Positions 18,381 to 27,707 of a stretch of DNA of 64,000 nt are shown piece after piece. Position numbers and translations under genes: made by a program. The first letter of the stretch is position 1. Every line of letters begins with the position of its first letter. The stretch comes from Xanthocytophaga agilis (lineage in GTDB: Bacteria > Bacteroidota > Bacteroidia > Cytophagales > 172606-1): positions 62,001 to 126,000 of the forward strand of contig NZ_JASJOU010000022.1 in NCBI RefSeq assembly GCF_030068605.1, read 5' to 3'. Under the pieces are notes generated by a model. That model had not been told where the DNA came from and did not search any database. It saw only the letters and a program-made list of their open reading frames with translations.

Positions 18381-19130
18381 TCAGGTGATTTGTGTTGAAA
18401 AGAGAAGACTACTTGCTCTGGGCAGGGCTATAGTGCATATAGAATCCTTTCGCTGAAAAGAAATTGCCTTATATTGAATAAAATCTGTGTAATAACTGGT
18501 TACAATATTACCTTGATAGGTCATGTTTTCAGTTTCCAGTTTGTGGAAAGGAACCATCATTCCTGTTTTCAAAACCTTTGACAATGCCTCTTTGATAGTC
18601 CAGAGTCGGGTAAAAAATATAGTTTCGCTTTCTCGCGTGTTACAATATAATTTTTTTTCGTGTTCTGTTACTTCATTTTTAGTAAGAGCTATGACCGAAG
18701 GGTTACACACTTCCACATCCAGACTCATAGGATGTTGTTGTGGGAAGATGAGACAAGCTGCCAGCGTAGTATGATGTGAGATACTCAGATCAAGCTGGTA
18801 GTGATATCTGGTTAACAATAAGGGTTGCTGGAAGATGCCTTTGCCAATCTGTATCTCTGTAGGTTCTTCTTGTAGTGGATACGTAGCCAGTGCTTTCTTA
18901 ACCAGATAGCGACTTCTGAGAAATTCTGATCTTGTTTTATCCAGTTTCAGTTGCTTCAGGTATACTATTTCTTCCGGATGTAGAAATTCTTCCTGAGTAG
19001 ACTCTAGTGAGTAGGAATCTGAATCACAAAAACCAAGTATAGCCTGAAACTGACAATCCTGACGTTGTAGAATGAGAGGGTGGAGACTGATCAATGTACG
19101 AAATGAAAAGCCTACTGGCAATGCAATCAT
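18381..19130 (-). CDS. Sfp-type 4'-phosphopantetheinyl transferase
   Basis: 249 residues. It transfers phosphopantetheine from CoA to the serine of carrier proteins. The motifs seen are LSISHH (residues 116-120, motif 1), SLDVE with the Mg2+-binding pair Asp138/Glu140 (motif 2), and LWTIKEALSKVLKTG with Lys180-Glu181-Ala182 (motif 3). This is the layout of the large, broad-range Sfp class rather than AcpS. It lies 39 bases after the PKS on the same strand, so its natural target is almost certainly the PKS carrier domain (Ser2098). The ATG lies inside a 13-bp hairpin (19111-19140). No other ATG is available nearby, so the start was kept. Confidence 0.9.
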   Translation of the reverse strand: MIALPVGFSFRTLISLHPLILQRQDCQFQAILGFCDSDSYSLESTQEEFLHPEEIVYLKQLKLDKTRSEFLRSRYLVKKALATYPLQEEPTEIQIGKGIFQQPLLLTRYHYQLDLSISHHTTLAACLIFPQQHPMSLDVEVCNPSVIALTKNEVTEHEKKLYCNTRESETIFFTRLWTIKEALSKVLKTGMMVPFHKLETENMTYQGNIVTSYYTDFIQYKAISFQRKDSICTIALPRASSLLFSTQIT

Positions 19131-19140
19131 TGCCAGTAGG
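19111..19140 (-). promoter_or_regulatory. strong hairpin overlapping the transferase start codon
   Basis: A perfect 13-bp stem, CCTACTGGCAATG (19111-19123) and CATTGCCAGTAGG (19128-19140), with a 4-base loop. The start codon complement (19128-19130) sits in one arm. On the reverse strand the stem is followed by CTTTTCATTTC, a weak T-tract. It may terminate or attenuate PKS transcripts or control transferase translation. Confidence 0.6.
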
Positions 19141-19169
19141 GATTAAAACATGATTACTATTACCTGTGG

Positions 19170-22100
19170 TTAGTGTGTTTGTGCTGTTGTTTCTTCCAAT
19201 GCATCTGAGAGGCGTTGGGAAATGAGCTCTTTATTTCGGCTCAAGAACCAGTGATCACCTTCCAGTACCTCCATTGTGAATGAACTATTGGTATGTTCTT
19301 TCCATTGAGAAACTTCACTTGGATATACTACATCATCTTTGTCTGCAGCAAAGGTTGTAATCGGGAAGTCAAACTTCTCTCCCGGAACATATACATAACT
19401 CATAATCATAGCCATGTCTTTTCGCATAACAGGAAGTATCTTCCGCAGGAACTCCACATCATCAATATAGGACATCAGGGACAGGAGTCGTTCCTCTGAG
19501 TTGGTCAGGACTGCTGTTTCGCTAATCACATCCCGATCTTTCCATTTCTTCGTAAGTTGAGGTGCAATGGTTCCGGAGATAAAAAGCTGAATTGGCTTTT
19601 TGTTATACTGTAGTTGCAGGTACCGGATTAGTTCAAATCCTACCATCCCGCCAAAACTATGCCCAAATACGATGAATGGTTTATCCAGTAATGGTTCCAT
19701 AACAGTTGCCATATCTGCCACTAGCGAAGGTACATCCTGGTAGTGTTCTTCATGTAATCTGTTTTCACGTCCAGGTAACTGGAATGCAAGAACTTCTGCA
19801 TCAGCAGGTGGATTAAATATGAAGTGACCAAACATGGAAGCGCCTGCACCTACCGGGTGGATACAGAAGATACGATACTTAACATTTTCCTCTTTGACAA
19901 GTTTGTTGCGTACAAGCCATTGATTGTAAATCTCGATGTCCTCTTCTGCTGCAATTCCTGAGGTATCTGCTGAAACAGCTTCTTCCTGTACAATTTCCTG
20001 ATTATTGATCTCGGACAACAGTTGAGTGGATAGTTCCACAATGCTTGGACCCTTTGCTATCTTCATTAGCGGGAAGTTGATTTCCAGCTTCTGTTGTATC
20101 CAGTTACGCAACTGGTTCAGCATTAGAGAGTCAAGTCCAATTTTGGTAATTGGAATGCCTGTGTCTATTTTTTCAGCTGATACGCCTAGAATATTCGCCA
20201 GCGATTCGGATACTTTCTGAGTCAGCAGTTCCAGTTGTTCTTCTCCTGAAAGCGTTTTGAGACTATCAACCAGACTAGACGATCCCGAACCTGTATTTTT
20301 CACGGATTCATTCATCAGGTGTGCAAAGCGCGTATCATCTTTCAGATTATAATAGAAGTCTCTGAAACGTTTCCAGTCCAGGTTAGCCAGCATCCGGGTT
20401 GGTGGTTGTTGCAGCAATACATTCTCCAATTTGCTGGTGACATCTTTCAGACTGAGCAATGTCCATCCCTGATTAATGAGGGCTTTAATCAACCGTCCTC
20501 CTTCTTTGGACATACCCGCATAGTCATCCAAAACGCCCAGGTTGGCTGCAGATGCTTTTAATCCTATTGATTGCCGATACATAGCCAATCTGTCCAGGAA
20601 GTTATTCGCTGAAGAGTAATTAGCCTGTCCAGGGAATCCGAAGATAGCAGAGATGGAAGAGAACATCAGGAAGAAATCCAATGGCAGTTCTTTGGTTGCC
20701 TCATGGAAATTCCATGCTCCATAGACCTTTGGTCTGTATACCTTCATGAATATCTCATTGGACATATCCGGAATAGACTGATCATCTAGCATCGCTGCAC
20801 TATGTACAATACCTTTTAATGGCGGTAGCTCGCGTTGTATAGTTGCTACGATTTTTTGTACAGCCTGATAATCTGTGATATCCGCCTGAAGTAGGGTAAC
20901 CTTGGTACCGGTTTCTTCAATCTCTTTGATTACCTGACGATCTGTATCTGATTTTGGTCCGCTACGGCTTACCAGTACCAGTGACTTAGCTCCTTTGGAA
21001 GTTAGCCAACGGGCAATTTCCAGACCAAATCCACTAGCACCCCCTGTAATAAGATAGGTGGCATCTGCTAATAGTGTCAATGTGTTGGCAGCTTGTACAT
21101 ATATAGGCTGATTATCAATATTTACAATAATCTTTTCTATACGTGTTGGCTTTTCTACTGCTGAAAGTGCTTTTTCCAGCTCCTGAATTGAGAACGCTTT
21201 CAATGGAGCAGACTGAAGTTGCTTGTTTGCAAACAGCGTAACTACAGCATCCATAATCCGATACACCGACTGAGGTTTAAACTCAATAAGCTGGGCTGTA
21301 TCCAGTGTATGGAATGAAATATTGTTGTCCAGACGATTCTTTTCCAGAATAGCTTCTTCTGTTGAAGTTGTACTGAGATCGATGAACTTACCAAATGGTG
21401 CCAGACTTTTTAGTCCTCTGATTAGTCCAATGCCAGCTAGTGAATTCAGTACCACATCCACACCTTTGCCATTTGTCTGTTTTACTACCTCCTGAGAAAA
21501 GTCTGTATGTTGATCTGTTAATACATGTTCGATACCTGATTTCTGGAGATACGTTTTTTGTGCATCATCTGCTGCCAGAACAATTACTTTTGCACCTGTG
21601 TAAGTAGCTAATTGAACGGAAGCCAGAGCTACATCCCAGTCTGTTACCTGAATCAGAACAGCATCTTCCTTACTTAGACGACCAAGTTCGGTGAGTGCAT
21701 AGTGAGATGTAATATACGCTATAGGTAAGCTTGCTGCTTCCTGATACAGAAGATGGTCAGGCTTCTTAATTAACTGATTGGCCTTAACTGTCAGAGAGCC
21801 TGCTAGTGTGTGTGTGCCCCAGGCAATTACTTCGTCTCCTTCTTTCAGATGAGTGATTGTATTACCTACCTGACGAACGATACCTGCACATTCAAACCCT
21901 AGCTGATGTCCGGCTTTATCTAATTGCCCTGTAGCTACCAGCCAATCTCTTTGAGTAAGTCCGGTGGCAACTACTTCTATCTTTACCTCATCTGCCTGGA
22001 CAGATTCTTTTACCACATGCTGGAAGATGGTGCTACTCAGATCGCCTGGACGTTTTACGATCGTCTGGAAGGAATGACCATGTGCCACTACTTCCTGAGC

Positions 22101-25100
22101 TGCATCTTCAGAAGCTTTGGCTTCTGTAACAGGCACCAGTTTTCTGATATACGTTTGTGTATTCCGAATCGCCAGTTCTGCGAACTTGAATTTCTTTCCG
22201 GTAAGTTCTGTATACAGAATGTTACTCTCTTCTTCCGACAGACCTGATTGGATATCAATGACCTTTACGGGTATATACGGATATTCATTGATGAATACAC
22301 GTGACATACCCATGATAGGAGCCTGTGTGTAGTTAATCACTGTATCCTGTTCTTCTACCTTTTCATTGTTTTGAGTCAGAAATACGACTCCTGTTTTGAT
22401 GCCTGTTCTATCAATTGTCTGGAACAGATTCATTGTACCACTTATCAGTGTAGTTTGCTGCTGCTCAAATAATTCAGGAGTAATGGTAGTTCCGATCTGA
22501 TTGTCCAGCGCCCATAGATAGAATAGTTTCTTTACTTTTAGACCTTTATGATGAATGGCATCAAAGAGTGCTTGTGTATCCTTTCCATCAAAAGGATTGA
22601 TTATATAGGATGATGGACTAAGTTCTTTGAATGCAGTGCCTTTAATTACTTCAATAACAGAAAGGTTATCCTGGGCAAGTTTGTCCAAGAGCTTCTGTGA
22701 AACCCCTTGTTTATCTGCAAATAACAAATAACATTCATCTGAATGAAGACGTTCTAGCTCCAGATTGGTTTCATCTTCCTGAGCGAGAGGTTCCCACTGA
22801 TATTCGTACATACCTGAATACAGGCTTTCCTGCTGTTCGCCACGTGAACCCTGGATATATTTACAGGTCAGTCCTTCCATTTCAGCTACCAGTTGTCCTT
22901 CTTCATTTAGTATCTGATAATTACCAATCAGAAAATCATCACTGGCTTCCAGTATTTCCACGTACGTCCATACATGCTGACCCGGTTTTTCATATACCTT
23001 GTATTTCTCAATATGTACAGGCAAATAAATACCTCGTTTGTTGTCTTCTGTATTTTCACGGGCAGCAAAGATGGTATGTAGACAAGCATCTAATAAGGCT
23101 GGATGTACATAATATTGTTCTACTCCATAGGTAGTTTGAGAACTCAGACTAATAGCACCAAGAATTTCATTTCCTTTTACCCACAGTTTTTGTACTCTCC
23201 TGAATGTTTCTCCATAGTTAAGGCCAGCAGATTTCAGTTCCACATAAAAGTCAGGAATTGAAATTTTGGTTTCCAGCTTTTCCAGCAACGGTTTAATTGT
23301 AACTGGCTCTTTTTTGATAAAATCATCAAAGTAATTGATTTTACCTCTGGAGTGTCTGATCCAGGCTGTATTATCCTGATCAGCTTGTTTACTGCAGATA
23401 TAGTACTCACCTTCCTGATTCAATATTTCCAATCGGATCTCTGGTTGTTCTCCTTCTTCAGGCAGGAATAATGCTTTCTCAAAGTGGATGTCTTCCAAAA
23501 AGACAGGCTGTTCAGGAAACGAGGCTTTTCCTGCAGACAACGCTATCTCCAGGTGACCACTTCCTGGAAATACAATCGCACCATCTACTTTGTGATCAGC
23601 GAGATACGTAAATAACTCAGGATTTAGATTCAGATTCCATATCCGGTGATGCAGACTCTTCACAGAGATAACCTCACTAGCCAGGAATGGATGAACAGGT
23701 GTTCCCAAACGTGCCTGCTGATGAGTCTTGGTTTCAAACCAGTACCGTTCGTGTTGCCAAGGGTAATGAGGAAGTTTGGTATAGTGAGCCGATGGGAATA
23801 ATTTTTTCCAGTTAGCTTCATAGCCTTCCATAGTCAAAATACCCAGTGAATTAATCATTGTCTTGGCTTCATCTTCTTTCCGGCGTAACGATGGTACTAC
23901 CAATCCTGTGATACGATGCATTTTCAGGCTGTCTACTACACCAGCAGTAAGAACAGGGTGAGGGGCTATTTCAATGAATGTATCATAGCCATCCTGAATC
24001 ATGGATTCGATAGCCTGAGTGAAGTATACTGTATCCCGAACATTCTTGTACCAATACTCAGAAACCAGGTGAAGCCCATTTTCCTGAACTCCACTCACAG
24101 TTGAGTAAAGTGGAATCGTGGTACGGGAAGGCTGAAGATGCTGCAATGCTGCAATCATTTCATCTTTCAGTGGCTCCATATGGTGACTATGGAAAGGTAC
24201 ATTGACTTGCAGGAAGCGATTGAAGATATCTCTTTCTGACAAACTGGCTGCCAATTGCTCTATTTCGGGAATGTCACCTGCCAGTGCAATCATCTGAGGA
24301 CCATTAATCGCCGCAATAGCTATTTGGGCTTCCAGTCCTCGAATTTCTTTTTTTACAGAAGGTAAATCCAGTCCTACTGCAAGCATTTTTCCTTTTCCCG
24401 TGGCCTGATTCTGATTCCGGCTACGATGATAAATAACTTCCACTGCTTGTTCCAATGTCAATGCACCTGATGCATAAGCAGCGGCTACTTCACCTATCGA
24501 GTGACCTACACATCCATCGGCTTCTACGCCCCAGGATTTCCATATTTCAGTAAGCCCAATCTGTACAGCCATAATAGCAGGCTGAGCAATACGGGTATCA
24601 CTCACACGGGAAGTTGCTTCATCCCGACTCATTTCTTCCAGTAATGACCAATCTGCAATTTTAGAGAAGAGTGCATCTATTTTGAGAATAGTATCTCTGA
24701 AGACAGAGGATTCCTTAAGTAGTTGTTGACCCATGGCAAACCATTGAGGTCCCTGACCTGAATAAATGAAGGCTATGCGGGGCTTCTTAGACTCTTTTAC
24801 TATCTGATACGTCATACCCTGACGTGTTTCTCCTTTTACAAACGCCTCAAGGTATTCTGATGCATCTGTTTTGGTGCGGGCTGCAATAGATAGCTTATGT
24901 TCAAAAGATGATCTTCTAGTTGCCAGTGAATAGCAGATATCCTGTAGAGATTCTGACGTTCCTTTCAGAAATGCGATATAGCTGTTAGCTAGATCTTTGA
25001 GTGCTTTTTCATTCTTAGCAGAAATAAGGAAGAGATGAGGCATCATTCCGTCTTCAGAAGAAGAAAGATTTTTTGTGGCAGCCGGAATATATTCCTGTAA

Positions 25101-26420
25101 TAAACAATGGGCATTGGTTCCGCCTGCACCAAACGAGTTTACACCTGCATATACAACCGGAATATTTTGAGGAATAGTTTCCAGTGTAGTAGGCACTCTC
25201 AGTTTATATGTTTCGAAAGGTATTTTTGGATTGGGTTTTTCAAAGTGGAGATTGGCTGGAATCTGTCGGTTTTTTGTGATCAAAGCCAGTTTAATCAAAC
25301 CTGCTATACCTGCTGCTGCTTCCAGGTGACCCATGTTGGTTTTTACAGAACCGATTACACATTTATTATTGGTGTCCCGGCCTTTGCCAACTACATTTCC
25401 AAAGGCTCTGGTTTCTAAGGGGTCACCCACTGGTGTACCCGTACCATGAGCTTCTACATAGGTAATTTCTGCAGGATTTACGCCTGCCCGATTATAGACA
25501 GTTTCCAGTAGTTCTGTTTGAGCATCCGGATTAGGTACAGTAAATCCATCTTCTGTATAGCCATCCTGATTCACACCTGTTGCCCGAATCAGAGAATAAA
25601 TCTGATCTCCATCTTCTAGTGCTTTCGATAGAGGTTTTAATAAAATAACCCCGCATCCTTCACTTCGTACATAGCCATTGGCACGGCTATCAAAGGTTTT
25701 ACAATATCCATCCGGAGAAAGAAAGTTTCCTTTGGACATCAAAATAGATGTCTCTGGTTTTAACAGAAGGTTCACACCTCCGGCAAGTCCCATGCTGCTT
25801 TCTCCATTCCAGATACTTTGGCAAGCCAGGTGTACTGCTACCAGAGAGGAGGAGCAGGCTGTATTCAAACTTACACTTGGACCTTTAAGATTGTAAATGT
25901 AGGATAAACGATTGGCTACAGAAGTAGAGGAAGCTCCCATCGCCACATGCGGACTGATTTTATCTTTTTGATAACCGGAGCTTTGCATATCCCAGTAATC
26001 GGTGGTAAATACACCCATAAACACACAGGTTCTGGAGCCTGAGAGATCTTCTACTTTTACTCCTGCATCTTCCATTGCCTCATAGGTAATCTCAAGCAGC
26101 ATTCTTTGCTGTGGATCAATACGTTCAGCTTCTTTGGGGAATATATTAAAGAAACTGGCATCAAACTGGTCTATTTCTTTTAAAAAACCACCTTTTCGGG
26201 ATTTGATTTTTCCTGCTTTTTGTGTGTCAGGATCGTAGTAATTATCCAGTTTCCAACGATTTTCCGGAACGTCGGTGATTGCGTCAAACCCTGCCTGAAG
26301 TCTGCTCCAAAAGGAGGCTGGATCTGTTACATTTCCAGGGAACCTACATCCGATGCCAATAATGGCAATAGGTTCAAGATTGTTTTTTTGAGGAGACTCA
26401 AATGATAACTGCTCAGGCAT
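19170..26420 (-). CDS. one-module reducing type I polyketide synthase, KS-AT-DH-ER-KR-ACP-TE
   Basis: 2416 residues. KS (about 13-445) has the triad Cys189 (NTACSSSL), His325 (EAHGTGTP) and His365 (NMGHLEAA). AT (about 550-890) has Ser641 (GHSIGE) and a VPFHSHHM segment, closer to malonyl than methylmalonyl type. DH (about 905-1180) has His943 (DHKVDGAIVFP) and the HPALLDAC motif. A structural pseudo-KR (about 1200-1440) precedes ER (about 1453-1760). KR (about 1786-2000) has TGGASGFG, Tyr1935 and an LDD motif (B type, 3R-hydroxy). ACP (about 2060-2130) has Ser2098 (GLDSLMLN). TE (about 2180-2410) has Ser2255 (GHSFGG), of the type-II-like alpha/beta-hydrolase form. In the ER the NADPH loop normally reading GGVG is WDVA (about 1595-1598), so enoyl reduction may be lost. 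The order resembles mycocerosic-acid-synthase-like enzymes. The product is unknown. Confidence 0.95.
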   Translation of the reverse strand: MPEQLSFESPQKNNLEPIAIIGIGCRFPGNVTDPASFWSRLQAGFDAITDVPENRWKLDNYYDPDTQKAGKIKSRKGGFLKEIDQFDASFFNIFPKEAERIDPQQRMLLEITYEAMEDAGVKVEDLSGSRTCVFMGVFTTDYWDMQSSGYQKDKISPHVAMGASSTSVANRLSYIYNLKGPSVSLNTACSSSLVAVHLACQSIWNGESSMGLAGGVNLLLKPETSILMSKGNFLSPDGYCKTFDSRANGYVRSEGCGVILLKPLSKALEDGDQIYSLIRATGVNQDGYTEDGFTVPNPDAQTELLETVYNRAGVNPAEITYVEAHGTGTPVGDPLETRAFGNVVGKGRDTNNKCVIGSVKTNMGHLEAAAGIAGLIKLALITKNRQIPANLHFEKPNPKIPFETYKLRVPTTLETIPQNIPVVYAGVNSFGAGGTNAHCLLQEYIPAATKNLSSSEDGMMPHLFLISAKNEKALKDLANSYIAFLKGTSESLQDICYSLATRRSSFEHKLSIAARTKTDASEYLEAFVKGETRQGMTYQIVKESKKPRIAFIYSGQGPQWFAMGQQLLKESSVFRDTILKIDALFSKIADWSLLEEMSRDEATSRVSDTRIAQPAIMAVQIGLTEIWKSWGVEADGCVGHSIGEVAAAYASGALTLEQAVEVIYHRSRNQNQATGKGKMLAVGLDLPSVKKEIRGLEAQIAIAAINGPQMIALAGDIPEIEQLAASLSERDIFNRFLQVNVPFHSHHMEPLKDEMIAALQHLQPSRTTIPLYSTVSGVQENGLHLVSEYWYKNVRDTVYFTQAIESMIQDGYDTFIEIAPHPVLTAGVVDSLKMHRITGLVVPSLRRKEDEAKTMINSLGILTMEGYEANWKKLFPSAHYTKLPHYPWQHERYWFETKTHQQARLGTPVHPFLASEVISVKSLHHRIWNLNLNPELFTYLADHKVDGAIVFPGSGHLEIALSAGKASFPEQPVFLEDIHFEKALFLPEEGEQPEIRLEILNQEGEYYICSKQADQDNTAWIRHSRGKINYFDDFIKKEPVTIKPLLEKLETKISIPDFYVELKSAGLNYGETFRRVQKLWVKGNEILGAISLSSQTTYGVEQYYVHPALLDACLHTIFAARENTEDNKRGIYLPVHIEKYKVYEKPGQHVWTYVEILEASDDFLIGNYQILNEEGQLVAEMEGLTCKYIQGSRGEQQESLYSGMYEYQWEPLAQEDETNLELERLHSDECYLLFADKQGVSQKLLDKLAQDNLSVIEVIKGTAFKELSPSSYIINPFDGKDTQALFDAIHHKGLKVKKLFYLWALDNQIGTTITPELFEQQQTTLISGTMNLFQTIDRTGIKTGVVFLTQNNEKVEEQDTVINYTQAPIMGMSRVFINEYPYIPVKVIDIQSGLSEEESNILYTELTGKKFKFAELAIRNTQTYIRKLVPVTEAKASEDAAQEVVAHGHSFQTIVKRPGDLSSTIFQHVVKESVQADEVKIEVVATGLTQRDWLVATGQLDKAGHQLGFECAGIVRQVGNTITHLKEGDEVIAWGTHTLAGSLTVKANQLIKKPDHLLYQEAASLPIAYITSHYALTELGRLSKEDAVLIQVTDWDVALASVQLATYTGAKVIVLAADDAQKTYLQKSGIEHVLTDQHTDFSQEVVKQTNGKGVDVVLNSLAGIGLIRGLKSLAPFGKFIDLSTTSTEEAILEKNRLDNNISFHTLDTAQLIEFKPQSVYRIMDAVVTLFANKQLQSAPLKAFSIQELEKALSAVEKPTRIEKIIVNIDNQPIYVQAANTLTLLADATYLITGGASGFGLEIARWLTSKGAKSLVLVSRSGPKSDTDRQVIKEIEETGTKVTLLQADITDYQAVQKIVATIQRELPPLKGIVHSAAMLDDQSIPDMSNEIFMKVYRPKVYGAWNFHEATKELPLDFFLMFSSISAIFGFPGQANYSSANNFLDRLAMYRQSIGLKASAANLGVLDDYAGMSKEGGRLIKALINQGWTLLSLKDVTSKLENVLLQQPPTRMLANLDWKRFRDFYYNLKDDTRFAHLMNESVKNTGSGSSSLVDSLKTLSGEEQLELLTQKVSESLANILGVSAEKIDTGIPITKIGLDSLMLNQLRNWIQQKLEINFPLMKIAKGPSIVELSTQLLSEINNQEIVQEEAVSADTSGIAAEEDIEIYNQWLVRNKLVKEENVKYRIFCIHPVGAGASMFGHFIFNPPADAEVLAFQLPGRENRLHEEHYQDVPSLVADMATVMEPLLDKPFIVFGHSFGGMVGFELIRYLQLQYNKKPIQLFISGTIAPQLTKKWKDRDVISETAVLTNSEERLLSLMSYIDDVEFLRKILPVMRKDMAMIMSYVYVPGEKFDFPITTFAADKDDVVYPSEVSQWKEHTNSSFTMEVLEGDHWFLSRNKELISQRLSDALEETTAQTH

Positions 26421-27707
26421 AATAGTAGAAGGTTAGGTTTAACAAATTACATGTATGAGGTGGCGTAAGTGTTATTCTACGAAAAAAACATGCACACGGG
26501 AGTATATAGCACTCCCTGTCGTCTACCAAACTGAATGAGTACCGATGGATGAAATAACTACCTGAAAATTTACGGTTGTAAGAATTGTGGAATGATCGCT
26601 TATAAGTGATAAGCTGAAAGAAAAAGTTTGGGGTTAGAGTAAAAACTAGATAAAATTAACAGTGGTTGGGTTATGATAAAGTCTTATATGAAGTAACAAT
26701 CAGATCAAACTGAAGTATTGGCAAGTATAATATTATATATGTAGGTATGTGGAGTTTGTTTCTTGTCTACAGAATTTAAAATTATATGCTTAGTTGAATC
26801 TATAAGAAGATTTATTCTGCTGGAGTGCTACTAAGGTAAAGAAATAGTAAATAAATAATCAATAGAGTAAGTATATTTTTTTTGTTGTAAATGTATTTTA
26901 AATTACTGGTGGGTTTATTTTTTATTTTTTATTGGAAAAATACTTTTTAGATGAGTAGTTCAATTGTATTTATAGATGATTGTAAGAGAGTAAATTATAT
27001 AGATCTTATTAACAATGAAGAAGCTGAATTAGTAAGTAGCATGGGTTGCTTTTATAATGATAATAGGACTGGATAAATAATATAAATCCTATAAGCTGAG
27101 TTTTATAGGTATGTCAATAACATGCTTAATACATTAAACCAAGTCACTACCAATTTTTCAGAGAGACATTGATCAGAAATATTAAATTGATCAGAAGTAC
27201 AAATGCGAGTAATAATATATTGTTTCATAGTATGACGGAATTTAATACAAAGGCAAAGAGAGATACTTGCTATCCACTACACCTCAGCATGATGCATCTT
27301 CTCGGCTTAGTGTGCAAAGTTGTTGGGTATTTTCCTGCCGTTTTTATTTGCTATTGAAGAATATATTTCTCAGAAACCTTTTCTGTAGCGTATGGGGCAA
27401 TGATCAGTAGTATTTTAATAAGAAACGAATCTCTTAAAGGGTATTTTGGATTTCGATCCACATGGTTCTATCAACGGATTGACCAGATCCAAATCTATCA
27501 GTTATAAAGTTCTACCAGATAAATGCGGCTTAATCTTGGAATTTATAATGTAAAGTTAAATATTTGGTAATCAGTGTTTAGTGTTCTTTTTTGATATTTT
27601 TTGGAGGAAAGACGAAAGGATAACCGTTCCTTTATAGAGAATAATTCTTTCATTTTTCTGATCAGCCTATTTAACTGATATTACTTACTCTTCATCCGTC
27701 AGTATCC
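26421..27707. other. 1.3-kb AT-rich region without a recognisable gene
   Basis: This lies between the divergently transcribed PKS and debranching-enzyme genes and must contain both promoters. No exact TAnnTTTG box was found close to either start. A small hairpin, GGGAGT (26498-26503) with ACTCCC (26511-26516), lies about 80 bases upstream of the PKS start, within a possible leader. Short open frames (for example 27169-27357) show no family features. It may hold decayed sequence or an unrecognised RNA. Confidence 0.5.

Noticed and set aside
27169..27357. A 62-codon frame in the PKS-glgX spacer
   Set aside because: No signal, promoter or recognisable domain; composition is like the surrounding AT-rich DNA.
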